Source: Zeus faber (taxonomy: Eukaryota; Chordata; Actinopteri; Zeiformes; Zeidae). Taken from it: a DNA stretch of 64,000 nucleotides. Below are positions 47,916 through 60,597 of this stretch, in pieces; the stretch's first letter is position 1, and every line of letters starts with the position of its first letter. The DNA lies in the NCBI GenBank assembly GCA_960531495.1, contig OY482846.1, positions 9,835,393 to 9,899,392 of the forward strand, given 5' to 3'. The notes below the pieces were generated by a model. The model did no database searches, had not been told where the DNA came from, and saw only the letters and a program-made list of their open reading frames with translations. A program made the translations under genes and the position numbers.

Positions 47916-50900
47916 TATATATAACTGCGGCCTGCGTGCCAAGCACCAAAATGGACAATAAAATTCAAGCCATGTTGGCGCACCACAGCCAGAAAGACTC
48001 CGGCTCCCTCTCTGAAACCGTAACTGTGGGCTGGGATCCCCACAAGGGGATCCTGAGCAGAGACCTGGGAGAGGCAGGGCGCCGAGTAAAAGGCGCCCCA
48101 GAGTCAATCCACGGGCTGCGGAAACACCCTGCTGCCAGATGGAGCACTCCGTGACTGGCCACCGCCGCCGCCGCCCGGGAGCCGGCCAGAGGTCCAGACA
48201 CGCGTCCGTCCCCAGGTCCCATGGGGGATTTCCTGTGTCCCCAGCCCGTCGCGGTGCCCTGGTGGACAATGTCAGGGGGGGCGCTACGACTGTCCCCAGG
48301 ACCCACACGGGATTCACCGGGTCCCCAGCCCATCGCGGTGCCCCGGAGGACAATGTCAGGGGTGGCGCTTCGTCTGACCCCAGGACCCACACGCGATTCG
48401 CCGGGTCCCCAGTTCTTCCCGATGCCCCGGAGGACAATGTCTGGGGGGGGCGCTACATCCGACCCCAGGACCTACACGATTGGCCAGGTTCTGTGGTGCT
48501 GCGGGACGCTCTCTCCCCTTCCTGTGCTGTCCCATCTCTGTCCCCTCTCAGCTCCTAGGGTGGTGCTGCCACGGGAAATCAGGGAGCTGCACAAACGTCT
48601 GGGCAGGGGTGCGGACACTGCGGGCGGCCCCAGCACGACCACCACGACTGTCCTGGGATGGAACTCGGCCAGGTGGTCCGGGTCACCGGCCCGCCGGATC
48701 CCTCTCCTGGTCCGAAAGGAGCCTACCAAGTACCGGTAAGGGGTAGATATCAGGCTTTGCTGGACTCGGGCTGTTCGCAGACGATTGTCCAGCAATGCCT
48801 GGTTCAACCCGGGGCTTTGGTAGAGGCATCACAGGTGGAGGTTCGGTGTGTGCATGGGGATATTCACATGTATCCGATGGTCCGGCTCGAAATTCGTCAC
48901 AAGGGAAAAAAGCATAGGGTACAGGCTATGGTTAGTTCCCGCCTGTCTGTTTGATTTTAGAGTGGTTAGTTCCCGCCTGTCTGATTCATTCGAAAGTTCG
49001 TTCATGACGATAGCCGTAATTGGGAGAAGTGGTTGGACCCCCTGTTTGCGGTGCGGGAGGTTTCGAGGGCCTCCACGGGATTTTCTCCCTTTGAACTCCT
49101 TTTTGGCAGGAGATCCCGGGGGGTGCTAGACCTAATTAAAGAAAACTGGGAGGAAGGTCCTAGCACTAGTAAGAATGAAATACAGTATGTTATGGACCTG
49201 AGAGCAAAGTTAAACGCGCTGATTCAGCCGAATTTGCTCTGGGCTCAGGAACGTCAGCGCCTATTGTACGACCGAGGGGCTCGACTCAAAATTTGCACCG
49301 CGAGACAAGGTGTTAGTGTTGCTCCCTACGTCCAGCTCTAAATTGCTCGCAAAATGGAAAAGGCCCTTTGTGGTCACATGACGAGTAAGCAAGTCGATTA
49401 TGAGGTTGAACGGTCTGACAGGCAGGGGGGCGACACAGATTTATCACCTAAACCTCTTAAAAGAATGGAGGGAGGGGGTGTCCGTGGCTCTGATCACGCC
49501 GGTCATTGAGCGGGATAAGTTGGGGCCGGAGGTTCAAAAAGCAGCTGATCGTACCGCGGCCCTGTTAAGTGACCATCTCTCCGTCCCAGAGGGCAGACGT
49601 AGCTGCACTTCAGCGTCGCTTCTCTGATATTTTCTCCTCCATGCCAGGCTTCGCGTCCCTCATACACCACCATGTGGAGACGACCCCAGGGGTGAAGGTG
49701 CGCTCTCGGTCATATCACCTGCCTAACACAAACGCAAGATCGGCAGGCGGAATTAGAGGCCATGCTGGACATGGGCGTAATAGAGGAGTCCACAAGTGAC
49801 TGGTCTAGTCCCATCATGCTGGTGAGTAAGCCTGATGGGTCAGTCCGGTTCTGCGTGGACTTCTGAAGGGTGAACCCGGTGTCCAAGTTCGATGCCTACC
49901 CGATGCCCCAGTTCGATGAACTTCTCAACTGGATAGGTACAGCTCGTTTTTTTAGGCCACTGGATTTAACCAAGGGCTATTGGCAGATTCCCTTGTCTCA
50001 GGAGTCCAAGGAAAAATCGGCGTTCTCCACACCATTTGGCTTATACCACTTTCGCACACTTCCGTTGGGTTGTTCGGTGCCCCAGCCACCTTTCAGAGAC
50101 TCATGGACTGTGTTCTGCGTCCGCATGTAGCATATGCTGTGGCCTACCTAGATGACGTTATTATTCACAGCGACACCTGGGAGCAGCATATGCAGCATAT
50201 GCAGCATATGCAGCATGTGGGAGCTGTGCTGGAGTTTCTGAGGAAGGCTGCGCTCACCACCAACCCAAAGAAGTGTGCTGTGGGACGGTGGGAGGTACGG
50301 GAACTGGGGTACCACTTGGACGAAGGCCTGGTCTGACCCCAGCTTGATAAAACCGCGGCGGTCGCAACCACGCCAAGACCTGAGACGAAGAAGGAGGTGA
50401 GGTTCTTGGGGCTGGCCGGCTACTATAGAAGGTTTGTCCCCAACTTTTCAGAGCTAACCAGCCCCTTGACGGACTTAACTCAAAAAGGTGCTCCAGATCC
50501 GGTCTAGTGGTCAGAGAAGTGCCAGCAGGCATTTTCAAGGGTAAAGTCAGCTCTCTGTGGGAAGCCAGTGCTGTTTAACCCGAACTTCTCTCTCCCTTTT
50601 TGTCTGCAGACCGATGCGTCGAACAGAGGGCTGGGCGCAGTCCTGTCCCAGGAGGTTGAGGGGACCAAGTGTCCGGTGATGTACCTCAGCCGCAAGCTCT
50701 CAGAGCGGGAGTCGAGGTACAGCATGGTGGAGAAGGAGTGTCTAGCCATCAAATGGGCAGTCGGTTCCCTCCGCTACTACCTCCTGGGACGAGCTTTCAC
50801 CCTCTGTTCGGACCAGGCCACGCTGCAGTGGCTCCACCGCATGAAGGACACAAACGCCTGGATCACTCGGTGGTACCTGGTGCCCTTTAACTTCTAGGTG

Positions 50901-51004
50901 GTCCACAGGCCTGCAGCGCAGATGGTCGTGGCCAACTTTCTCTCCCACTCTGGTGGGGGCGGGGGGGATTCGGCTGTCCCGGACTAAGGCAGGCGGTGGG
51001 GGTA

Positions 51005-51417
51005 TGTGGCGGACAAAGGGGCGTGGTCAAGCACCAGCTGCAGACGAGAGCACGGTTCCCTTTTCCCACAGCCACCAAGCTGCCTGAATCGGCCCAATCA
51101 GCGCCCACACAGCACTGATTGGTTCAAATCAAGGCAGGGAGTTTTCTTAATGTTTTGTCTGTCTTACAGAGGAGATTGGCACACGGGCTGGTGAGCAGCA
51201 CAGGAGTGGAACGCTATTCCTCCTGCGTCCGAGAGGACTATTACCAACCATTATATAATATATAAATATATATATAATATATACATAAATAGATCCTCAT
51301 ATATACGTATATATAAAACTGTGGCCTGCGTGCCAAACATCAAAATGGACAATAAAATTCAAGCCATGTTGGCGCACCACGGCCCTGAACTCGTAACTGT
51401 GGGAAGGAACCCCCACA
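51005..51417 (+). repeat. 3' LTR of Gmr1-like element
   Basis: TGTGGCGGACAAAGGGGCG ... CCCCACA, with AATAAAATTC near 51350 and an AT-rich stretch near 51255-51300. Confidence 0.8.
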
Positions 51418-52015
51418 GGATTGTTTTAGGTTCCTTGATAACTGGGACGTTCAATATCTGTTGAAAATATAACCCATATTAAGCAATATCAACCTGGATT
51501 GTTTAAAACAGTCCTCAACATTATTCCATTCGCCTGTTGAATCATATGAATCCTCTTGAGATCTCTTCAGTGAAATACATTTTATTACAGGAAAAAAACA
51601 TACCAAAGTCGCGCTTTGGGATAAACTTGCTTGTTTTGCTTTTTTATTGAAAGTTTATCAATGTTACGTGTCGTGTGTACAAATGGCACCAAATTTGACT
51701 CTGCATGTCCTTGGGTCGCCAGCAACACACCCAGTGTGATAAACAGTTGTCGAGATAATCAAAGGACATACATACATATGTATATACATACAGCACATAC
51801 ATATAGAACATACATACATATATACATACATACATACAAACATACATCGCCTCGGTTATTGACTATGGATATTATATATTTTCGTGGTAGATAAATTAAC
51901 AAACCTCTACTATTGAAACAGTGCTTTCTTTCTTTTTTCTCTTTTTTTATTTTCTTTATTTTATGCCACTGCACTCAAGAAATCCGACCAATAATGGATG
52001 AAGAAAACCCCCCCT
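51418..52015. other. No gene; tetranucleotide (TACA)n tract
   Basis: TACATACA-type repeats at about 51768-51848. The rest shows no domain. Confidence 0.55.
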
Positions 52016-52021
52016 ATATAA

Positions 52022-52043
52022 GTGTAAATAAATAAATAAATAA

Positions 52044-52076
<33 letters not shown>

Positions 52077-52077
52077 C

Positions 52078-52176
<99 letters not shown>

Positions 52177-52204
52177 AAGATAGATAGATAGATAGATAAA
52201 AATA

Positions 52205-52265
<61 letters not shown>
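52022..52265. repeat. (TAAA)n-(TAGA)n-(TA)n microsatellite
   Basis: TAAA units, about 150 bp of TAGA, then about 50 bp of TA. Confidence 0.97.
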
Positions 52266-52271
<6 letters not shown>

Positions 52272-52890
52272 CATCGCTTCTCATCCGAAATTCTCTGAAT
52301 TTGTCTCGACCTGGTAATAACATGTTTTTGAATCCTTTAATCGCATATTCACCTCCATGATAACCATCTCCTCACATTAGGTTTTCCCTAGTCTGGTTTT
52401 CTAAATGAGAGGAAGAGGCGAGGAGGAGGGAGGATGGATGAGTGCTTCATGCCTTGGTTACCACAACACAGACTCTGGGGTGTTTATACTGCCGTTACCA
52501 TGGAGACCTTCCCTTCTCTCCACACTAGGTTATATAATAACGTTTTTAAAAGTCATTTTCTCTTATTTTTCGCTTAGAATAAAAAGGGAAGCGAGCGCCA
52601 AGTCCCCCCAGTGTACAGAGAGAGAGAGAGAGAGTGAGAGAGGGACAAGGAGAGAGAGGAGATAGAGGGTGAATGCAGGAAACAAAAAAAAAAAATCAAT
52701 TTAAATGTTGTCTTATACATGTCATTTGAAGAATGCACCTGGACACATCATCATACAAGAGGTAAATGGGGGGGGGGGGGTGAAAATAATTTCAATAAAA
52801 GGGGAAACAACACAGAATCGGTAGCCAGGTTATTTTTTATATGAATAATAAATGAAGTTGGCTTCACCTCAAGGTTATAATTCCACTGTT
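52266..52890. other. No gene; GA-rich tract
   Basis: GAGA tract at about 52617-52668 and short A/G homopolymers. No domain or known repeat seen. Confidence 0.5.
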
Positions 52891-52977
52891 CCACTGCTCC
52901 TCACTTAACGACCGAGTTCTTTTTCTACCACCAGGTCGTTAAGTGTATTGGTCGATAAGTGAGGACCCGTGTAATTT

Positions 52978-53472
52978 CTTTTTTTTTTTTTAACCTGTGC
53001 TGTCAGCATGCTGGCCATACAACACAGAGTATTTGTATGCCATTGCATCCAGGACGGAGTTAGTCTACAAGTGGAGTTCAAGTTCTCAACCTGCAATGCA
53101 ACTATTTATTAGTTCTTAAATCATCAAGAACTGCTGCAATAACTCTGTCCTGTGGACGACCTGTAGAATGACATGAGCACAGTTTTTGGTTATGGAGAAC
53201 CACCACCAACCCCCCTCTTTCACCACGGGTGAGACAAATAAAGATAGAAGCAAACAACATTTACACAAAAACATAAACATTGTACGACAACATGTATTGA
53301 AAATATTTACTTAGATCCAGGAAAACTGGAACTACAACTGGTCACGTGGCCTCTTCCTGTCATAGTTATGGCAGTAAATGAAGGAGGAAAAGAGTGTAAT
53401 GCAACAAGGAGGGGTGCACTCGAAGCAGGTGTGGTGGTATGTGCGTGTGTGATGGGACCACCTGTATGTGTT

Positions 53473-53515
<43 letters not shown>

Positions 53516-54080
53516 TGTCCACCGGTGAGTGTACATGACTTATTCCCATTGGTACTGGTGAAGAAGGTCGGTATTATGTTGCTACGCCTTCAAGCAGCGG
53601 CAAGGGCTTCGAAGCCCCCAGAACTCTGCAGCCTTGTAGACACCCTACGGCCACAGGAAACCCCCCAACACCCTGTCTTGCGGACACAGAAGACCCCTGG
53701 GCCCCCATTGAAGCCAGAGGGCTGTGGAGCAACCCCCACGCCCAGCCCCGAGGAGCATTACCCAGTCCCAGGAAGCACGAGGAGACCCTGTACCCCAGGG
53801 GCGCACACATACAACCAACCCCAAGGTGCAGGCACAAGACACAGCCACAGGCACAGAACCCAGGCACAGAACCTAGGCTGCGGGCGCAAGGCATGGACCA
53901 CAGGCCCGGATCCCAGCCCCACAGCGACTGACCAACGCCCCACGGATGACCCGCCCGCCCTGCAAGCCGGCAGGGCTCCCGTGCCCACCCACACCCCACA
54001 CAAGGGGGAGGCCTGCCCCACCGCAGCCGACCAGATGGCGCACCCGGCGTGAGCGCCAAGTGCCCATACACGTAGAGCAT
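52978..54080 (-). mobile_element. L1 3' UTR, copy 3 (5'-truncated)
   Basis: Poly(A) read on the minus strand at 52978-52992, then the family tail (CTGTGCTGTCAGCATGCTGG on plus) and the GC-rich UTR. (GT)n at 53465-53512 matches the (CA)n of the other copies. 5'-truncated LINE insertion. Confidence 0.85.
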
Positions 54081-54099
54081 GTGGTCATTGCAAGGCACC

Positions 54100-54230
54100 T
54101 CGATGATATAATGTGTATATAGTGTATAAAGTATATATAGTGTATATAGTGTATACAGTGTATGTCATATATATTGTATATGGTATATATAGTGTATATA
54201 GTGAATATAGTGTATAAAGGGTGATGCGCA
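54100..54230. repeat. TGTATATAG-type minisatellite
   Basis: Imperfect units of about 9-10 bp such as AGTGTATA, with ATATAGTGTATA recurring more than ten times. Confidence 0.85.
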
Positions 54231-54289
54231 AAGAGATGCTTGACGCTGAGAAGCTGCGCACGCAGCGCGCTCGCAGCGCACACGCCCCG

Positions 54290-54315
54290 GTATTGTACGC
54301 AGTGTACAATACATA
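54290..54315. repeat. Short inverted repeat
   Basis: GTATTGTAC and GTACAATAC arms around GCAGT, next to CpG-rich sequence with GCGCAC motifs. Confidence 0.8.
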
Positions 54316-54379
54316 TTGGTCAGAGAGCTGGTCATGAGTCCGAACGATCGTTAAACAGGGAGGTTGTTAAGTGATGAGT

Positions 54380-55069
54380 ACCTGAATTATGTATATATGT
54401 GAAATATTACACACATTTGCCATTGTTTGTGTAACAATATATCTAAATCTATGTAATCACATAAACATATATGCACACACATAATGAAGAACACAATCTT
54501 ATATAACCTCAGTCACATATCTTCATTTTCAGCACACAGTGTTAATTCCCACAGACAATCCAATGTTGGATTCCTGCCGCTGCTATTAGTGATTTCGGAC
54601 TCGCCGTGATGCAGCTGCAAGAGCAGGAACAACACCCTATTGTCCTTCGTGTGTCACAGAGTTTGCCTTATCTTGAACACGTACGAATCTGTGACGTCAA
54701 ACTGACGATATATTCTCAGACTTCCTGAAAATAAACTGTTAGACTCAGAGAGTCTCTGCTCTCTGACATCTCTGACCCGACCCTTTTACAAATAAAAACC
54801 AGCGTCTGTCTGCCTCTTTATTTAAAACCACCGACTGACGAATTGCAGATTAAAGTGACCCTTTAATTTCTGTAACATTTGTACTCAGCGGCGCATTGTC
54901 TTGAGTGAAATCTCTTCACCTTCAATTGATTAGCGAAAGGCCTACTATACATATAGTACAGTATATATTGTTACATATAAAATTACAAAAAAAATTATAT
55001 ACATGCTTTAAGTATTTTTTTATTTTCTTTATTCCATATTATTTTATATTTTTTTTAATAATACATTAT

Positions 55070-55070
<1 letters not shown>
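54380..55070. other. No gene; possible LTR-like stretch
   Basis: GAAAATAAACTGTTAGACTC with CTCTGACATCTCTGACCCG near 54725-54785 resembles an LTR poly(A) and end region, but the other end is not seen. Confidence 0.3.
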
Positions 55071-55074
<4 letters not shown>

Positions 55075-55120
<46 letters not shown>

Positions 55121-55135
55121 TAATTGTAATAATAA
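55075..55135. repeat. (AAT)n microsatellite
   Basis: AAT units of about 50 bp. Confidence 0.97.
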
Positions 55136-55382
55136 AAAATAAAAATAATATGGATTCCACTATATAATATTTTGTATCAATTAAACGGTACATTGAGTAG
55201 AAATAAAGATTTTTTTTTTCAAATAAAATCTTAACATGAAAAATATCTCACATCACTTCATTTCTACAGGTGTTCACTGAGGGGAAGCATCTGTTATTTT
55301 TGGAAGGTAACTCATCAATGAATGAAGATGATCAGTTCCCACCAATAGAAAAACATAACTGAATGGGAGCTTAGAAGTACTG

Positions 55383-55389
55383 CTCTCTC

Positions 55390-55425
<36 letters not shown>
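55383..55425. repeat. (CT)n microsatellite
   Basis: CT units with a few interruptions. Confidence 0.95.
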
Positions 55426-55427
<2 letters not shown>

Positions 55428-55513
55428 CATTCATTTCTCTATATTTGTCTTTATACGCTTCTCAGTGGGGGTTGAAGCATATTGGATAGAGTTGGACTCC
55501 TTTTATCAGAGCA

Positions 55514-55516
<3 letters not shown>

Positions 55517-55587
<71 letters not shown>
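55517..55587. repeat. (GT)n microsatellite
   Basis: About 70 bp of GT. Confidence 0.98.
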
Positions 55588-55589
<2 letters not shown>

Positions 55590-55665
55590 AGATGAAGGTT
55601 ATTGCTGGAATGACATGAAGAGCCGACGGCGGACAGAACATGAGAGGGAGAGAGGGAATAAAGGA

Positions 55666-55711
55666 AGGAGGAGGAGGAGGAGGAGGAGGAGGAGGAGGAG
55701 GAGGAGGAGGG
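55666..55711. repeat. (GAG)n microsatellite
   Basis: About 15 GAG units. Confidence 0.97.
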
Positions 55712-55789
55712 GAAAGAGCAGTGCAGACATGAGCGAAAAGGAAGGAAGTTGAGAGTGGAAGCGAGTGAGGGAAAGGCAGGCAGGTGTAA

Positions 55790-57570
55790 GCCACTGTTAT
55801 TGATTACTGTTATTAATATTATAAATGTGGCAGCCAATGTTAGGAATTACTGGTATTAATGTAATCCATGCGTCAGTCACTGTTATTAATTACTGTCATT
55901 AATGTGGTAGCCACTGTTATTAATTACTGCTATTAATGTTTTTAATGTGGTGGCCACTGTTATTAATGTTATTAATGTGGTAGCCACTGTTATAAATTAC
56001 TGTTATTAATGGTATTTATGTGATAGCCACTGTTATTGTTTATTGTGATTTATGCTATTCATGTGCTAGCCACTGTTATTAATGTGGTAGCCACTGTTAT
56101 TAATAACTGCTATTAATGTTATTAATGTGGTGGCCACTGTTATTAATGTTATTAATGTTATTAATGTTATTAATGTGGTAGCCACCGTTATTAATAACTG
56201 CTATTAATGTTATTACAGTGGTGGCCACTGTTATTAATGTTATTAATGTGGTAGCCACTGTTATAAATTACTGTTATTAATGGTATTCATGTGATAGCCA
56301 CTGTTATTGTTTATTGTGATTTATGCTATTCATGTGCTAGCCACTGTTATTAATGTGGTAGCCACTGTTATTAATTACTGCTATTAATGTTTTAATGTGG
56401 TGGCCACTGTTATTAATGTTATTAATGTGGTAGCCACTGTTATAAATTACTGTTATTAATGGTATTCATGTGATAGCCACTGTTATTGTTTATTGTGATT
56501 TATGCTATTCATGTGCTAGCCACTGTTATTAATGTGGTAGCTACCGTAAATAAATAACTGCTATTAATGTTATTAATGTGGTGGCCACTGTTATTAATGT
56601 TATTAATGTGGTAGCCACTCTTATAAATTACTGTTATTAATGGTATTCATGTGATAGCCACTGTTATTGTTTATTGTGATTTATGCTATTCATGTGCTAG
56701 CCACTGTTATAAAGGACTGTTTTTAATGTGGTAGCCACTGTTATTAATAATTGTTATTAAGGTTATTAATGTGGTGGCCACTGTTGTTATTATTAATGTT
56801 ATTAATTTTGAAACCACTGTAATTTATAACCTGCATTAATGTGGTAGCCACTGTTGTTAATAACTATTATTAATGTTATAAATGTGGTAGCCACTGTTAT
56901 TAATTACTAATATTTATGTTATCAATGTGGTAGCCATTGTTATTAAAAACTGTTATTAATGTTATTAATGTGGTAGCCGCTGTTATCAATTACTGTTAGT
57001 AATGTTATTAATGTGGTAGCCACTGTTATTAATAACTGTGATTTATGTTTTTAATTTTGAAGCCACTGTTATTAATAATTGGCAGTTACTGATATTAATA
57101 ACTATTATTAATGTTATTAAGGTGGTAGCCACTGTTATTAATTATTGTTATTATTGTTGGAAGTCACTGTTATTAATTACTTTTTATTAATATTTTTAAT
57201 GTGGTAGTCACTGTTATGAATTACTGTTATTAAGGTTATTAATACAGTAGCCAGTGTTATTATATCTGTTATTAATGTTATTACTGTGATAGCCACTGCT
57301 ATCAAATAATGTAATTACTGTGAAAGCCACTGCTATTAATCACTGTTATTAATGTATTAACGTTGCAGCCATTGTTATTAAGGTTATTAATACGGTAGCC
57401 ACTGTTATTAATTACTGTTAGTAATGTTAGTAATGTTGTAGCCACTGTTATTAATAACTTTTATTAATGTGGTAGCCACTGTTATTAATAACTGTTATTA
57501 ATGTGGTAGCCACTGTTATTTATTACGGAAAGAAATTGTATTCATGTGGTTGCCACTGTTATTAATATAA
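55790..57570. repeat. AT-rich tandem array with higher-order repeats
   Basis: About 1.8 kb of imperfect units built on TAGCCACTGTTATTAA plus TACTGTTATTAATGTTATT, mostly about 40-45 bp. A distinctive unit GTGATAGCCACTGTTATTG / TTTATTGTGATTTATGC starts at 56020, 56291, 56470 and 56651: spacings of 271, 179 and 181 bp, so a block of about 180 bp made of about four units was duplicated. The 3' half is more diverged. No coding potential. Confidence 0.95.
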
Positions 57571-57663
57571 ATGTATGAATATGGTGGCTCTACACAGCCT
57601 ATTTAAATTAATTCAAGGGTTTGCAACCAATCGTTCCAAAACAAAGGTCACGTTGCGATGTAA

Positions 57664-57676
57664 CACACACACACAT

Positions 57677-57738
<62 letters not shown>

Positions 57739-57757
57739 TCACACACACACACACACA
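57664..57757. repeat. (CA)n microsatellite
   Basis: CA units with a CTCACTCA interruption near 57734. Confidence 0.97.
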
Positions 57758-57932
57758 CTGTGTCCGGCCCTCTGCTGGCAGGTGGAGTGGTGTATTCGAT
57801 TAGAGTGAAGGAGATTAGAGCGCAGGTCACAGAGTTCCTCCAGGTCCTTTGAGGAAACCCTCACATCTATCATCAATCTATACAGCTTATACAGATGCAG
57901 ATTTTGAATAGCAGATACTGTATCATGACCTA

Positions 57933-58182
<250 letters not shown>

Positions 58183-58194
58183 ACTACATAGCTC

Positions 58195-59530
58195 TAGATA
58201 CAGACATCTATAGCTATCGTGATATCTCATGCAGTAAACATGGCATCCGAAGTTCATCATGAACTACACCCTTCATTTGCATTAATGACAATGTGAAGTA
58301 AATCTCTCAAATCCGGAGAAATGTTACATTACATCTTATCAATAAGATAATATCCTTTTGCATCACAATACATAACGTCCTCATTTCCTGATAACACGAC
58401 ACCACAAACAAGACAATAAATGAAGAAATTAAGTCAGAAGAATCAGAAGGAAAATGTCCAAGAAATAACCGAAATCTTTCACACTCCAGATAGAGTTGGA
58501 AATAAGTGTGATCAGGTGAATTCATGTTGTTGCTCACGCTTTTCCCTCTGCACTGCAGAAAGCAGTTAGGAGGCCAGGCTGTTATGTGACAGTGAACTAC
58601 GTGGCCGTGTTTCAAGAAAAAAAACCTCCGTGTGTCGGGAGGTCACGGCACAAAAGAAGCGGAAAACTGTGACGCAGGTCAGCCGCGCTATTACAAAGGA
58701 AAGGAGGAATGGGGGGAAAAAAGAGAGGGAATACAATTCCGAAAAAAAACAAAAAACAAAAAAGAAAAGGAGTCTATTCTCTATTGGCTTAATCTACCGC
58801 CAAACGTCCAGTTTGATGTGAAAGTAGGCCATCATGAAGATAACAGGTCAGCTCGGAAATAGATCAGAGAGAATGGTTACAGAGATGTTGAGGTCAAAGT
58901 GTTACTTATTATCCATTTTGTCCAAAACATCTATTGGTGATCAATAGAAGGTGGATCGCCTGCTGCACTTTTTGTACTTTTTTGTGCTCGATTCTCAGCC
59001 ACATGAGGGGTCCTCACCTCGGGTAAACCCAGAGGGTGGGGGGAGGCCAGTCGGGGTAAATACGTAAAAGCTTATATTGAAAGAGTCAGCAACTTTAAGC
59101 CTGATCAAGGCAGCTGAAATAGTCCAGACAGTCCACCAATCCGCGAATCCACCAATCCAGCCGCCGTGCTGCTACTACTATTACAAGCAGGTGAAAGGCA
59201 CCGCATGAAGCCAGAATGACTATTTTCGGGAGAATTCGATGAATTAGAAATCGGCAAGATCACCAACGATCGTTTGACTGTTCCACCCAATCTTTGTCCC
59301 AGTCAGTCAGAGAATCGTCCAGAATCTCCCATCACAGCTCCTCCTTCAAAAATCTGATACTGCGCTTTTATCTTGGAACACTATTTCGAATGCGTGGGCT
59401 GTCGTGACTTTATATTGCCAATGTTCCACATGTCACAAGAAAAATAAAGCATAATAGTAATAATCATAATAATAATAAAGAAAATAGAAAATATATGAGA
59501 ATAAAGAAAGTGAAACATACATAAATTAAC
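58195..59530. other. No gene recognised
   Basis: Frames of about 60-100 codons have no domain. Includes A-rich low complexity at 58735-58765. Confidence 0.45.
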
Positions 59531-59532
59531 AA

Positions 59533-59534
<2 letters not shown>

Positions 59535-59623
<89 letters not shown>

Positions 59624-59642
59624 TAATAATAATAACAACAAT
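59535..59642. repeat. (ATT)n/(AAT)n tract
   Basis: ATT units change to AAT units at about 59587, forming an inverted pair. Confidence 0.97.
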
Positions 59643-59644
59643 AA

Positions 59645-60265
59645 TGCCCCGCTGGCTCGCCTGCGGGGCGGGCGGATCGGGCAGGTTGTCAGTCTGTTGG
59701 CCTTGGGCCTGGCTGCAGGTCTGCAGTCTGTACCTGCCACCTGTGATCCGGGTTCTGCGCCTATGGCTGCGTCTTGTGCCCCAGGGGTGCGGGGTCTGCT
59801 CGTGCTCCCTGGGACTGGGTTATGCTCCTCGGGGCTGGGCATGGTGGTTCATCCGGCTTCTCTGGGAGCCAGGGGGTCTTCTCAGGCTGCGGGGCAGGTG
59901 CTCAGGGCTCTCCTGCAGGCGTGGGGTGTCTATGCAGCTGGGCAACTCAGGGTTGGGGGTGCGGGGGTCTTCGGGGCCCTTTCCACTGCTTGGAGGTGCA
60001 ATGACATAATACTGACCGTATACACCAGATAAGTCCTGTACACTCACCGGTGGACACTTCACATACACACATACAGGCCGTCTCATCACACACACATACA
60101 CGCACACACCACCTGCTTTGAACGCACCCCAGCACCCTCCTGGCTGCATTCCTCTCCTTCTTCTTCTTCCTCATTTACTGCCATAACTATTACAGGAAGG
60201 GGCCACGTGCCCAATTGCTGTTCCAGTTTTCCTGGACTTCATTTACTCTGATTTTTTCGATACAT
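59645..60265 (+). mobile_element. L1 3' UTR, copy 4
   Basis: G-rich UTR homologous to 44360-45100 (GGCTGCGTCTTGTGCC, GCTTGGAGGTGCAATGACAT, CCTGCTTTGAACGCACCCC). The 5' end falls in the ATT tract, and the tail after CATGTTGTC is not the usual one. Partial. Confidence 0.8.
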
Positions 60266-60597
60266 GTTGTCTTCCGTTATGCAGACAACATTTACGGAAC
60301 TTTAACATTAATTTTTCATAGGAATTATTACAGATGAACTTGTCAATACTTAACACCTTCTGTCTTTTCATTAAAGTTTGTTAAGTTTACCTGTAGGAAA
60401 ACATTTATACATGATGTTGATTTTAAGAAAATGTATATTTTTTACTTTAAACCAAATCTTTTCATTTTGATTACTTAACTTGTTGTATGTAAATACATCT
60501 GGAGTCTCGGTGATGGTAGGTGACATTGTGTTGTGTATACGTCAGTTATGATGTATTTACATAGGTTTACGTATTAATGGAGATTTAAGATAGCAGT

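Larger units (their letters stand above)
46420..51417 (+). mobile_element. Gmr1-like Ty3/gypsy retrotransposon fossil
   Basis: LTRs at 46420-48044 (interrupted by a Tc1 transposon) and 51005-51417 begin TGTGGCGGACA, share CTGCGGCCTGCGTGCC-type blocks and end CCCCACA. Flanks TGATT and GGATT match at 4 of 5. Parts in order: gag-like region, retropepsin (LLDSGCSQ, about 48760), integrase C-terminal part (STGFSPFELLFGRR, about 49070-49340), reverse transcriptase (about 49560-50330), RNase H (about 50570-50900). Integrase before reverse transcriptase is the Gmr1 order, like Ty1/copia. A purine tract precedes the 3' LTR. Broken, around ten breaks. Confidence 0.85.
52896..54379. mobile_element. Small inverted-repeat element split by an L1 3' UTR
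   Basis: GCTCCTCACTTAACGACC at 52896-52913 and GGTTGTTAAGTGATGAGT at 54362-54379 are inverted repeats matching at about 15 of 18 sites. Internal copies (GGTCGTTAAGTG at about 52932-52943, TCGATAAGTGAGG at about 52952-52964) suggest a palindromic MITE. An L1 tail occupies the space between the ends. Confidence 0.5.

Noticed and set aside
48139-48739. 172- and 139-codon frames as host genes
   Set aside because: They lie in the gag-like leader part of the Gmr1-like element and consist of internal repeats of GGACAATGTC-type blocks.
55790-57570. CRISPR array
   Set aside because: Units are contiguous and variable with no unique spacers, in a vertebrate genome.
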